Below are positions 39,464-47,931 of a stretch of 59,226 nucleotides of DNA, one piece after another. The stretch's first letter is position 1. Each line of letters begins with the position of its first letter. Below the pieces are notes generated by a model. It saw only the letters and a list, made by a program, of their open reading frames with translations, was not told the DNA's origin and did no database searches. Source of the DNA: Lachnospiraceae bacterium MA2020 (GTDB lineage: Bacteria > Bacillota > Clostridia > Lachnospirales > Lachnospiraceae); contig JQKK01000023.1 in assembly GCA_000746015.1 (NCBI GenBank), positions 1 through 59,226 of the forward strand, read 5' to 3'. The position numbers and the translations under genes are program-made.

Positions 39464-42082
39464 TTAATCTATGAGAGACTCGATTTCTCTTTCAAAAGCC
39501 TTCACTCGTTCATAAAAATTCAGTGCTGACAGCCTCTGCGCGCCGGCACCAAAGATTATTACCTGCTCAATAGCATCGCTTGTAGCAACGGTTACATCGT
39601 ATTTACGGGTAAGCTCATGCGCTGCCTGTTCTATATAAAGATCTGCTGTCTCTGCTTCTTTGGTAAATATAACATCGAGATTATTATATCTGTATATATG
39701 ACGCTGTCCTCCAGGTACCTTGTAAGCATCAAATACGACGATTATCTCTTCGTCTACAAATCCTGCATAGTTTGACACGATATCCAACAACTTGTCACGC
39801 GCCGCCTTCAGATCCGAGGCCGCAAGCTTTTTCAGCTCATCCCATGCAAAAATCATATTATATCCATCTATAAGAAGATATTTTTTCGTATTCTTCTGCT
39901 TTGCAGGTTTATATACATAATTATCATCATGTCGTCCCCTGCTGCCTGTATAAGGTTTATCATTTGCTTCAGATGTTCTTGACTTTATCGGACCGTAAGT
40001 GCGCTCGAATATTTCCATAAGCTCAGCATCTGCAGCCATTCTGTCACGTTCTTTTTCTTTAAATGTTCTGTTATCCTTTACAAGATCTTCTTTTTTACGG
40101 GCCTGGAAGGTATTTTCAGTATCGTAAGTATCATTTTCGGAATCTGTGTCTTTTCCAATACCGGTATCTATATGCATATACTCACGTACCTTGTCCCATG
40201 GGATAATAGTTCCGGCTCCGTGCGAGCAAAATACTGAGGAAGCTGTGTTCTCTGTGTCAAGTTCAGCAATATATCCCTTTGATTCTATGACTTCTTCAGC
40301 ATTTGCACATGGCTCATAACCATCAAATTCAAGTATTATCTGTCCCTCTCCCTTAGTATATGAATTCAGTTCTCGTGGGTATTCACTTACCTTTTCTGCC
40401 GGAACTTTACCGGTAAGAGTTGCAGAACCATTTTTTATGTCCGGTGCAGAGAATTCCCCTCCAAAGTTTGAAATGTCATTCATTGCACGTCCAATATTCT
40501 GCTCGGGAACAGTCAGAGAAAACTTCATAATCGGCTCTAACAGTATGTTTTCTGCCATCATCAGGCCTTGGCGAAGTGCCCTGTAAGTCGCTTCCCTAAA
40601 GTCTCCGCCTTCTGTATGCTTCTCATGAGATCTTCCAGCGATCAAGGTGATCTTTATATCTGTGATCTCGGAATTTGTCAGTACTCCTGTGAACCGTTTT
40701 TCCTGAAGGTGTGACAGAATGAGCTTTTGATAGTTTCTTGAAAGCATGTCATTCGGACATTTATTATCAAGCACTATGCCACTTCCCGGAGGTGCAGGCT
40801 CCAGAAGTAAATGTACTTCCGCATAATGGCGCAAAGGCTCAAAATGACCAACGCCTTCTACTGTGTTCTTAATGGTCTCTTTATAGACGATCTCAGGTGT
40901 TCCAAATTCTATGTGGTATGAAAATCTCTCAGAAACCAGATTTTTAAGGATTTCCTCCTGAACTTCACCCATGATTTCTACAGATAATTTACCTGTTTGA
41001 GAATTATAAACTGTCCTTAGGGTAGGCTCCTCTTCTTCCAGCTGTTTCAAGTCTTTGAACACTATCATTGAGTCTATTTCATCAGGTATTTCTACGCTGC
41101 ATCTCAGTACCGGCTGCAGCATTTTAGAGTAATTATAATCGTCTTCACCAAGTACATCACCGATACGAGATTCGGTAAGTCCTGTTACAGCACATATTTC
41201 TCCGGCCATAACCTCTTTTACGGTTGTAAATTTCTCGCCCGAATAAATACGTACCTCATCTATTTTTTCATCTGTATCATGGATATTGATAACTGACTTT
41301 GCTTTAAGACTTCCTCCTGTTATCTTCATCCATGTAAGACGCTTATTATTATCACGGGTTATCTTAAATATCCTTGCCGAGAAATTATCCTTATATACCG
41401 GCTCTGAAATATAGTTATCGATAGTTTCAACAAGCTGTGAAATATTAGTATGCTTGAGCGCGGAACCAAAACATACAGGCATCAGAAGCTGCTTTGAAAT
41501 AAGAGTCTTGATATCTTCTTGTGTTATGCGCTCTCCTTCAAGAAATTTTTCCATCAGTTTTTCATCAAGTACGGCTATATTTTCCTGCTCTTCTGCAGAA
41601 TTGAATCCATTTTCAACATCCAGGATTCCCGGCTTGAATTCTGCTCTGATCTCTGAAAGTATTTTTTCTCTGTCAGCCCCATCCTGATCCATCTTGTTGA
41701 CGAAAATTATAGTAGGGATGTGATAGTATGACAGTAATCTTATTAAGATTTTAACCTGCCCCGTTATACCATCAGCTGCACTGATAACAAGTATCGCGGC
41801 ATCAAGTATATTAAGTGTTCTTTCCATCTCCGATGAAAAGTCAGCATGTCCAGGTGTATCTATAAGTGTTACATTAAAATTTTCAGTTTCAAATTTTGCC
41901 TGCTTGGAAAAGATTGTTATCCCGCGTTCTTTTTCAAGATGATAAGTGTCAAGAAAGGTGTCTTTATGATCAACTCTTCCAACCTTCCTTATCACTCCCT
42001 GCATATATAAAATTGCTTCGGAAAGACTGGTCTTTCCTGCATCAACATGAGCAAGTATGCCCAAAACTAAATTTTTCTTCAT
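39464..42082 (-). CDS. TetM-like translational GTPase fused to a Rae1/YacP NYN ribonuclease domain
   Basis: An 872-aa fusion. Residues 1-640 form a ribosomal-protection-type EF-G paralogue: G1 A-H-V-D-A-G-K-T-S, G2 R-G-I-T-I-F, G3 D-T-P-G-H-A-D-F, G4 N-K-M-D, domain IV G-G-D-F-R-E-A. After an acidic linker (about 640-730) residues 733-872 match the NYN nuclease Rae1/YacP: I-D-G-Y-N-M-I, V-V-F-D-A, V-I-F-T-K-E-A-E-T-A-D, V-A-T-S-D-x-x-E-Q and I-F-G-A-G-A-Q-R. Rae1 cleaves mRNA in the ribosomal A site, where TetM-type factors also bind. The gene may therefore encode a ribosome-rescue or surveillance factor and not simple tetracycline resistance. It follows GH25 and sprT on the same strand. Confidence 0.9.
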   Translation of the reverse strand: MKKNLVLGILAHVDAGKTSLSEAILYMQGVIRKVGRVDHKDTFLDTYHLEKERGITIFSKQAKFETENFNVTLIDTPGHADFSSEMERTLNILDAAILVISAADGITGQVKILIRLLSYYHIPTIIFVNKMDQDGADREKILSEIRAEFKPGILDVENGFNSAEEQENIAVLDEKLMEKFLEGERITQEDIKTLISKQLLMPVCFGSALKHTNISQLVETIDNYISEPVYKDNFSARIFKITRDNNKRLTWMKITGGSLKAKSVINIHDTDEKIDEVRIYSGEKFTTVKEVMAGEICAVTGLTESRIGDVLGEDDYNYSKMLQPVLRCSVEIPDEIDSMIVFKDLKQLEEEEPTLRTVYNSQTGKLSVEIMGEVQEEILKNLVSERFSYHIEFGTPEIVYKETIKNTVEGVGHFEPLRHYAEVHLLLEPAPPGSGIVLDNKCPNDMLSRNYQKLILSHLQEKRFTGVLTNSEITDIKITLIAGRSHEKHTEGGDFREATYRALRQGLMMAENILLEPIMKFSLTVPEQNIGRAMNDISNFGGEFSAPDIKNGSATLTGKVPAEKVSEYPRELNSYTKGEGQIILEFDGYEPCANAEEVIESKGYIAELDTENTASSVFCSHGAGTIIPWDKVREYMHIDTGIGKDTDSENDTYDTENTFQARKKEDLVKDNRTFKEKERDRMAADAELMEIFERTYGPIKSRTSEANDKPYTGSRGRHDDNYVYKPAKQKNTKKYLLIDGYNMIFAWDELKKLAASDLKAARDKLLDIVSNYAGFVDEEIIVVFDAYKVPGGQRHIYRYNNLDVIFTKEAETADLYIEQAAHELTRKYDVTVATSDAIEQVIIFGAGAQRLSALNFYERVKAFEREIESLID

Positions 42083-42125
42083 GGTGTATTCTCTATTCTG
42101 TAAGATAATCTATTGTCTACTGGTG

Positions 42126-42659
42126 TCATTGATCCTTATGTGAACATTCAGCAATACTCCTTCGTGACCAATCTGCAGCGCCGCATCTGGCACAACAATA
42201 TCTTCTGTAATTTCGTGTAAACTTACTTTCTCTTTTTCTATAGATAACGATTCCACAGTTGCGGCATGTAAACATATACTTAGGCATGATTCCGGAAGAA
42301 ATATGTTCTTCTATTCCTTTTTCGCTGCTGCTGGTTGTCCTCTTTATATTATAACCATAAGCTGCATTTATTCTTTCAGCAAAAATTTTCCATTTGCCCG
42401 TATGCTTCATGCAGCCTTCACACGTATGAAGAATTTCATGTATTATTGTTTCCTTGCATGAATCATCCGATACTCGGTCATCCTTGAGCAGCCGTTCTGA
42501 AATTTGTATTTCAAATGTTCCATCAGACTTTGCCTTACACTGTCCCCATCGTGTTTTAGCTCTGCTGTTGATTAACACATCAGATATTTTTCCAGGTTTC
42601 ATTCCCAACGCAACTATTTCTTTAATACATTCATCTGTAAGGTTTTGTAAATCCTTCAT
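42126..42659 (-). CDS. SprT-like zinc metalloprotease
   Basis: A 177-aa protein of the SprT/WSS family. The zinc-protease helix H-E-I-L-H-T-C-E-G-C with a third ligand in K-H-T-G-K-W is followed by a C-terminal zinc ribbon (C-R-N-C ... C-C-A-R-C-G). The domain starts LTDECIKEIVALG. I favour the ATG at 42659 behind AGTAGGGA; an ATG at 42725 overlapping the end of the GH25 gene is possible. Eukaryotic relatives cut DNA-protein crosslinks; the bacterial role is unclear. It lies between GH25 and the TetM-Rae1 gene in a likely operon. Confidence 0.85.
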   Translation of the reverse strand: MKDLQNLTDECIKEIVALGMKPGKISDVLINSRAKTRWGQCKAKSDGTFEIQISERLLKDDRVSDDSCKETIIHEILHTCEGCMKHTGKWKIFAERINAAYGYNIKRTTSSSEKGIEEHISSGIMPKYMFTCRNCGIVIYRKRESKFTRNYRRYCCARCGAADWSRRSIAECSHKDQ

Positions 42660-42711
42660 GTTGTCCCTACTTCTAATTTCAAAACTGGCTACGCACTCTT
42701 CGAGTGCTACA

Positions 42712-43428
42712 TCACTGATAAGCATAGAATTCTTCTTCGCTACCACAATACACATTCATATCAATGTAGCGTTCAATTCCACAGTATCCTGACAGCACAT
42801 GTCGGTTTGAATACTGCCAAAAGGTCCAGTCAAGTGATGGGCTCGGCTTACTATACACATCTCTGATCCACAGGTTATAATCATTAAACTCTTCTTGTAA
42901 CATCGACCACCATTTTTCAGTGGTATATATAACCGGTCTCACTCCGTAGAAAGACTCAATACTTTTTAAATAAGCATTCAGTTCAGTGATCATTTTTTCC
43001 TGATCAATTTGTTCAACGTCATTGTATTTTCCATAGGGCTCAATGTCTACTACTGGTGGAAGCATACCATCAACAACAGTTACGGTACTACAAAAATTTT
43101 CAGCTTGATCTGTTCCTGAAGAGTCAAGACTGAAAAAATGATAAGCACCTATTCTTAATGATCTGCCCTGAGCCTCTTGCCAGTTTTTGTCAAACTGTTC
43201 ATCTTTAGATCGTGACCCTTCGGTCGCTTTTATATATGCAAACTGAATATTTTCTTCTTGTAACTGATCCCAGTCTATCTCACCTTGGTAATGAGAGACA
43301 TCAACTCCTCGTATCGGATATTTTTTCTTTGAAGGATTATTTATATGAATCACGCCTGTATACAAAAAAATCATTGCCATACATGCTAAGAAGAATAATG
43401 CAAGTGTTATTAATATTTTTCTTTTCAT
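42712..43428 (-). CDS. Membrane-anchored GH25 lysozyme
   Basis: A 238-aa muramidase with an uncleaved N-terminal membrane anchor (residues 5-26) and a GH25 barrel: R-G-V-D-V-S-H-Y-Q-G-E-I-D-W, F-A-Y-I-K-A-T-E-G, Y-H-F-F, the catalytic V-D-I-E-P pair and W-Q-Y-S. It hydrolyses the MurNAc-GlcNAc bond of peptidoglycan outside the membrane. No binding repeats, so this is the minimal form. AGGTTGT precedes the ATG weakly. It is first in a minus-strand cluster with sprT and the TetM-Rae1 fusion. Confidence 0.92.
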   Translation of the reverse strand: MKRKILITLALFFLACMAMIFLYTGVIHINNPSKKKYPIRGVDVSHYQGEIDWDQLQEENIQFAYIKATEGSRSKDEQFDKNWQEAQGRSLRIGAYHFFSLDSSGTDQAENFCSTVTVVDGMLPPVVDIEPYGKYNDVEQIDQEKMITELNAYLKSIESFYGVRPVIYTTEKWWSMLQEEFNDYNLWIRDVYSKPSPSLDWTFWQYSNRHVLSGYCGIERYIDMNVYCGSEEEFYAYQ

Positions 43429-43739
43429 ACAACCTCTGATTTAATTAAGTTTCAAGTTCTTTGGAAATCATCCCCACAAGTTTCCAAATTATTGATTGCT
43501 TATTCTAAAAATATTACCACATCACAGATGTGAACTCCAAGTTTTTATTTAATGGAGCACCTCGAATATAGGTGCTTAGAGATTTTTCTTAATTGTAGTG
43601 TGCAATATTTAATTGCTCTTTTGCAAAGACATGACATCAGGATATAAAGCCTGTCAGATAAAAAGTCGATAAATAAATGAAAGGCTTTTTTATAGACTTA
43701 ACTCGATAACCGTCATCTTTACAAAAGGGGGTATTTAGT
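43429..43739. other. Gene-free region with two hairpins
   Basis: The divergent 311-bp gap holds AGCACCT-cgaatat-AGGTGCT followed by a T-rich stretch (about 43554-43590) and AAAGCCT...AGGCTTTTTT (about 43647-43687), both terminator-like on the plus strand. No ORF with a binding site is apparent. They may end an unrecognised short RNA or be attenuators of the gene at 43740. Confidence 0.4.
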
Positions 43740-44216
43740 ATGGAAATGATTGAAGTATTGTTGGAAATGATGCTTGCCGGATTGGCACTTTACATGACTA
43801 TCAGTCTGATTTGGTACATCATAATTGTTATTGCTGACTGGAGGATATTTACAAAAGCCGGGGAGGCAGGCTGGAAATCTTTGATTCCAATACTCAATAC
43901 GTATGTGACATTTAAGATTGCATGGAACCGTAAGATGTTTTGGATCATGGTAGCAACGCTCACATTGGGAAGTGTCTTTACAAGTATAGCGGGTGAAGAC
44001 AGAGTATTCCTAGCAATTATCGGAGCCGTTTTTGCATTAGCCAGCTGTATTATAAACATTATCTGCCTTCATAAGCTTTCAAAGGCCTTTGGTCATGGAA
44101 TCTTATTTACTTTAGGTCTTCTTTTCCTAAATCCATTATTTACATTAATATTGGGATTAGGAAAGTCTGAGTATATCGGACCAGATGGTGAAGCGATTCA
44201 GTCAGATGATTTTTAA
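43740..44216 (+). CDS. DUF5684 family membrane protein
   Basis: A 158-aa protein with four hydrophobic helices and the family core F-T-K-A-G-E-A-G-W-K-S-L-I-P-I-L-N. That motif is shared with signal-peptidase-associated and other small membrane proteins of Firmicutes; the function is unknown. AAAGGGGG lies ten bases before the ATG. A strong terminator follows, so it is monocistronic. Confidence 0.85.
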   Translation: MEMIEVLLEMMLAGLALYMTISLIWYIIIVIADWRIFTKAGEAGWKSLIPILNTYVTFKIAWNRKMFWIMVATLTLGSVFTSIAGEDRVFLAIIGAVFALASCIINIICLHKLSKAFGHGILFTLGLLFLNPLFTLILGLGKSEYIGPDGEAIQSDDF

Positions 44217-44241
44217 ACTATTAAAAAAACAAATCTCAGTA

Positions 44242-44277
44242 AATTCCAGGTGTTTGACCGCACCTGGAAATTTTTTT
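44242..44277 (+). terminator. Terminator after the DUF5684 gene
   Basis: TTCCAGGTG, 8-base loop, CACCTGGAA, T7. Confidence 0.93.
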
Positions 44278-44287
44278 GAAAAAATTA

Positions 44288-44359
44288 GATGTAACTATTG
44301 ACATTACATCAAAGCAATGATATATTGTGTTTATGTGATGTAACTGAAATAATTACATC
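44288..44359 (+). promoter_or_regulatory. Promoter with two Rrf2-type operators
   Basis: Two copies of GATGTAA-N9-TTACATC lie at 44288-44310 and 44337-44359, each followed by AAAGCAA. The first overlaps the -35 of TTGACA (44298-44303), 17 bp, TATATT (44321-44326). The Rrf2-family gene at 45035 is the likely binder, by position. Confidence 0.75.
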
Positions 44360-44383
44360 AAAGCAACTTTCATAGCATTTGAT

Positions 44384-44884
44384 GTGTTCCACTTTAATTC
44401 AGACGGTCTTATCGATGAGCATTGGGACAACCTTCAGGACGTAGCTGGTAAAAATCCTTCAGGACATACACAAATAGATGGAACACTTGAAAAGAAAGAT
44501 GTGGATAGGGAAGAAACAAGAAAGATAGTTTCTGGTTTTGTAGGTGATGTTCTTCGTGGAGAGAATCCTGATAAGATTGCTAGATACTATGATGGAGATA
44601 AGTATATCCAGCACAATACGGGTATTGCAGATGGACTATCGGGACTTGGAGCCGCTCTTGAAGCAATGGGCAAGCAGGGGATTACAATGGTCTATAACAA
44701 GACTCATTTTGTTCTCGCAGATGGAGACTATGCTCTTGCAGCTAGTGAAGGAACCTTTGGAGGAAAAGATACTACTTACTATGATCTTTTCAGAGTAGAG
44801 AATGGTTATATTGCAGAGCACTGGGATGTAATGGAGACTTTAGCTGATAAGTCTACATGGCAAAACCAGAATGGTAAGTTCTGA
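44384..44884 (+). CDS. SnoaL-like (NTF2-fold) protein, N-terminally truncated
   Basis: A 166-aa ORF starting at a GTG without binding site. It opens in the middle of a domain (VFHFNSDGLIDEHWDNLQ), the usual end of a SnoaL repeat, and then carries one complete SnoaL domain (about residues 45-155; GFVGDVLRGENPDKIARYY, LFRVENGYIAEHWDVME). Relatives have two such repeats, so the first half seems deleted up to the operator-promoter region. The reading frame runs back to about 44366 without a good start. The remaining domain could still fold. Adjacent Rrf2 gene and operators suggest inducible control. Confidence 0.75.
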   Translation: MFHFNSDGLIDEHWDNLQDVAGKNPSGHTQIDGTLEKKDVDREETRKIVSGFVGDVLRGENPDKIARYYDGDKYIQHNTGIADGLSGLGAALEAMGKQGITMVYNKTHFVLADGDYALAASEGTFGGKDTTYYDLFRVENGYIAEHWDVMETLADKSTWQNQNGKF

Positions 44885-45034
44885 CTAAGTGTAAGCACTT
44901 CTCTGCGATGAAACTAAAGATTCATCGATTAAAAGTAATGTAACCGTTGAAGATACAACGGTTAAGTATTATAATTCAACTAAGGTCACTCATTGGATGT
45001 GGTCTTACGAATTATGATATGAGAGGTTTTAGTG

Positions 45035-45475
45035 ATGCAGATTTCAAGCAGATTTACAGTGGCATTGCACATATTTACATGTGTTGAAGTTTTTAAGGAT
45101 GAACATAAGGTTACTAGCGATTTCCTTGCCAGCAGTATAAATACCAATCCTGTAATAATTAGGAAGATCCTTGGACAGCTTAAGAGCGCAGGATTAATAG
45201 AAGTACAGCGTGGCACAGGTGGAATAATTGTAACTAGACCATTATCTGATATCACTTTTCTAGATGTTTATAGAGCGATAGAACCGGTTGAAGGTGGAGA
45301 TCTTTTCCGTTTCCATGAATCTCCTAATCCTCAGTGTCCTGTGGGAAGAAATATTCATGGTCTGTTAGATGGCAAGCTTTCTGCTATCCAGAATGCAATG
45401 GAAACAGAAATGATGAAGTATACACTTGATGATCTCAAAACAGGAATAGATGAGCTTTTGAAAAAAGAAGCCTGA
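45035..45475 (+). CDS. Rrf2-family transcriptional regulator
   Basis: A 146-aa winged-helix repressor: M-Q-I-S-S-R-F-T-V-A-L-H start, recognition region N-P-V-I-I-R-K-I-L-G-Q-L-K-S-A-G-L-I and wing R-G-T-G-G. It lacks the C-x5-7-C-x3-C cluster of IscR/NsrR; one Cys in P-Q-C-P-V-G remains, as in YwnA-type redox sensors. AGAGG precedes the ATG at 45035. Upstream, AACCGTTG...CAACGGTT forms an inverted repeat (about 44942-44972). It probably controls the SnoaL gene before it. Confidence 0.88.
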   Translation: MQISSRFTVALHIFTCVEVFKDEHKVTSDFLASSINTNPVIIRKILGQLKSAGLIEVQRGTGGIIVTRPLSDITFLDVYRAIEPVEGGDLFRFHESPNPQCPVGRNIHGLLDGKLSAIQNAMETEMMKYTLDDLKTGIDELLKKEA

Positions 45476-45495
45476 CATAAACTACTCATGAACCC

Positions 45496-45531
45496 GAGCT
45501 CTATGGATTTTGATTTCCATGGAGCTTTTTT
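45496..45531 (+). terminator. Terminator after the Rrf2 gene
   Basis: GAGCTC-ATGGA and TCCAT-GAGC arms with an 8-base loop and T6. Confidence 0.85.
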
Positions 45532-45567
45532 GAAAGGAGCTTTCCACCTGGCAAAGAGATATAGCAA

Positions 45568-46077
45568 ATGGCACACTCAAAAGGAGTTGATTTTGATAGT
45601 GTTGATCCTGAGATTCCTAACACCTTCGATAATGAAGAAATTGTCATGAAAATGATGGAAGACCAAGGCTTTGTGAAGAATTCAGAGGGTATATTTGAAG
45701 TCCCTAGGGATGGCAGAATCAAGATGGAGATTTCATCTAATCTTATACCGATATGCCCAGATGATGGCAAAAAGATGACTACGAATCTTAGAGCAGATGA
45801 CAGTTTTGTTGAGGATGCAGGCTGGCATGCAGCTAATCAGAGGTACAATGAGTTCTGCAACAGTCATGAGGGTAAGCATGTCCTCTATTTTGAGCTTGGT
45901 GTAGGAATGAATACCCCTATAATTATCAAATTTCCGTTTTGGAAGGCTGTAGAGCACAATAAAAAGGCATTTTACGTTTGCATAAACTATGGAGATGCAG
46001 GCTGTGACAAGGCTATAGCTGATAGAAGCATATGTATGGATGAGGATATAGCTAAGGTGTTGAATGACTTGAGTTGA
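45568..46077 (+). pseudogene. C-terminal fragment of a Sir2-family protein
   Basis: A 169-aa ORF matching only the C-terminal half of the Firmicutes SIR2-like deacetylase family: D-D-S-F-V-E-D-A-G-W-H-A-A-N-Q-R-Y, V-L-Y-F-E-L-G-V-G-M-N-T-P and C-I-N-Y-G-D-A. The N-terminal NAD-binding Rossmann part (GAGxSxxSGIP) and catalytic His are absent. The region before it is the terminator of the Rrf2 gene. A possible start at 45568 has AGAGATA nearby but the product cannot be an active sirtuin. With the truncated SnoaL gene this marks a deletion-prone stretch. Confidence 0.75.
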
Positions 46078-46175
46078 AGCGAAAAATCTGAAGATAATCC
46101 GTTCGACTCTACTTTCCGTAGGTACATTATTTTGGGGCGTTGATTTACAATTTGTACATGGAGGTGATAACGAAT

Positions 46176-46847
46176 ATGAACCAATATGTTACAGGCGCAG
46201 TTATTAAGGAACTGAGGGAAAAGAATAAGATGACCCAGCTTCAGCTTGCGGAAAAGCTGGGAGTGAGTGATAAAAGCGTGTCTAAATGGGAAACTGCCAA
46301 AGGCTTTCCAGACATTACTCTTTTGGAGCCGATTGCTGAGGCGTTCAGCATTTCGGTGATGGAGCTGATATCAGGCAATACTATTCATAATGCGAATGTA
46401 TCCGCAAATATGCTGCGGTCAAAGTTTTATGTCTGCCCGGTCTGCGGGAATGTGATACACAGCATAGGTGAGGCGGCAATCCATTGTCATGGAATCCAGC
46501 TTATACCTTTAGAGGCAGAACCTTCAGATGAACGACACATGGTTTTTATCGAGCGTGTGGAGGATGAGTATTATGTGCGGATTGATCACAGCATGACGAA
46601 GGAGCATTACATTTCGTTTGTGTCGGCGGTGTCATCCGATGATATGCAGATGGTAAAACTCTATCCGGAAGGTAATGCTGAAGCACGGTTTAAGATCAGG
46701 GGAGTCAGAAGAATCTTCTATTACTGCAACCGGGATGGTCTGTTTTCAATTGATCCGATAAAGGGCATTGATGACAAGGAAAAAGGCTATGACGATTCGC
46801 AGGAAAGAAGAGAACTGGAAAAGGCGGCGGATATGCTGTTTGGATAG
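46176..46847 (+). CDS. XRE regulator with desulfoferrodoxin-like C-terminal domain
   Basis: A 223-aa regulator. Residues 5-62 form a Cro/C1 helix-turn-helix (MTQLQLAEKLGVSDKSVSKW). Residues about 80-195 resemble desulfoferrodoxin/neelaredoxin: C-P-V-C-G-N-V-I-H, I-D-H-S-M-T-K-E-H-Y-I and, at the end, C-N-R-D-G-L-F, where active enzymes have C-N-x-H-G-L-W. The final iron-ligand His is thus Asp. Likely a sensor of superoxide or redox state built on a superoxide-reductase fold. Start: ATG at 46176 after GGAGGTGAT. Its codons look somewhat more GC-rich than the neighbours, hinting at separate origin. Confidence 0.85.
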   Translation: MNQYVTGAVIKELREKNKMTQLQLAEKLGVSDKSVSKWETAKGFPDITLLEPIAEAFSISVMELISGNTIHNANVSANMLRSKFYVCPVCGNVIHSIGEAAIHCHGIQLIPLEAEPSDERHMVFIERVEDEYYVRIDHSMTKEHYISFVSAVSSDDMQMVKLYPEGNAEARFKIRGVRRIFYYCNRDGLFSIDPIKGIDDKEKGYDDSQERRELEKAADMLFG

Positions 46848-46882
46848 GCGACAGTCGGTTATGGACAAAAATCTCTATACTT

Positions 46883-46916
46883 GACCGGATGTCATTTCAT
46901 ATAGCAGTATCCGGTC
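46883..46916 (+). terminator. Possible terminator after the XRE gene
   Basis: GACCGGAT and ATCCGGTC form an 8-bp stem with an 18-base loop; the T-run is weak. Confidence 0.45.
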
Positions 46917-47002
46917 TCCTTCATTAATAGAATTACATGAATATGCAAAATAGCCTGAACTGTAAATGTGGTTTAGGCTATTTTTGGTTACATGAACGTT
47001 TA

Positions 47003-47050
47003 TTGACATATGTCAATATCGATGATAACATATATGCTGACATATGTCAG
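47003..47050 (+). promoter_or_regulatory. Promoter with two TGACATATGTCA operators
   Basis: TTGACA (47003-47008), 17 bp, TAACAT (47026-47031). Perfect palindromes TTGACATATGTCAA (47003-47016) and CTGACATATGTCAG (47037-47050) cover the -35 and the start site. The DUF134 protein encoded directly downstream is the likely autorepressor. Confidence 0.85.
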
Positions 47051-47062
47051 AAAGGATGGAAT

Positions 47063-47800
47063 ATGCCTAAGCTTACAAAATGCAGAAAAATAGCGGGCCT
47101 TCCCGGGCAGTTTGGATTTTGCCCGACAGAGAGTATCGAAGGAGAAGCCATACAGCTAACCTTTGATGAGTTTGAAACAATCCGTTTGTTGGACAGGGAA
47201 GGAATGACTCAGGAACAGTGCGCCAGAGAAATGGGAGTCGCCAGGACAACTGTAACAGCCATGTATGAGAGCGCACGCAAAAAGATTGCTGAGATGCTGG
47301 TAGAAGGACGGAGCCTTACTATTTCAGGCGGGAATGTCAGATTTAATATTCTGCAGAGTGAGAAGTTTAAGAACCTTAGAGTAAAAGGAGAAAACGATAT
47401 GAGAATTGCAGTAACATATGATAATGGTGAGATTTTTCAGCACTTTGGACATACAGAGAAGTTCAAGGTTTATGATGTGGTAGATGAAAAGATCGTTAAT
47501 GAAGAGATAGTAGATACAAACGGCCAGGGACATGGTGCACTTGCTGGATTTCTCATGGGCGGAAAAGTTGATACTCTCATATGCGGGGGAATCGGTGGTG
47601 GTGCCCAGGTAGCACTTAGAGAAGCTGGAATCAAACTATATGGTGGCGTATCAGGTAATGCAGATGAAGCAGTAAAGGCATTCCTTGATGGGGCACTGGA
47701 TTATAATCCGGACGTTAAATGCAATCATCACGGAGAAGAACATAAATGTGGAGATCACCACGAAGAAGATCATCACTGCGGAGGTCACTGTGGCCATTGA
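47063..47800 (+). CDS. DUF134 DNA-binding domain fused to a NifX/NifB-type domain
   Basis: A 245-aa fusion. Residues 1-95 are the DUF134 helix-turn-helix (MPKLTKCRKIAGLPG ... EQCAREMGVARTTVTAMYESARKK). Residues about 110-215 are a dinitrogenase iron-molybdenum cofactor domain (IAVTYDNGEIFQHFGHTEKF), which binds Fe-S or FeMo-type clusters. A His/Cys-rich tail (HHGEEHKCGDHHEEDHHCGGHCGH from residue about 222) could bind metal. Start: ATG at 47063 behind AAAGGATGGA; the upstream in-frame region to 46937 contains the operators. It is probably a metal or Fe-S-cluster sensing autoregulator. The usual MRP/ApbC neighbours are missing. Confidence 0.9.
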   Translation: MPKLTKCRKIAGLPGQFGFCPTESIEGEAIQLTFDEFETIRLLDREGMTQEQCAREMGVARTTVTAMYESARKKIAEMLVEGRSLTISGGNVRFNILQSEKFKNLRVKGENDMRIAVTYDNGEIFQHFGHTEKFKVYDVVDEKIVNEEIVDTNGQGHGALAGFLMGGKVDTLICGGIGGGAQVALREAGIKLYGGVSGNADEAVKAFLDGALDYNPDVKCNHHGEEHKCGDHHEEDHHCGGHCGH

Positions 47801-47931
47801 GCTGTTTCTTGACAGCTTTCTTGAAATAGCATAGATAGCCAGCGCATTTGAAGGAATAAAATAAACCGGTAATGATCATGCTGAAGGGACTGTTAAATTC
47901 AATTATTTATATTCAAAAAGAAATAAATTTG

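Noticed and set aside
39464-42082. Tetracycline resistance gene tet(M/O/W)
   Set aside because: The extra NYN nuclease domain and sequence divergence argue against a plain resistance determinant, so resistance is not claimed.
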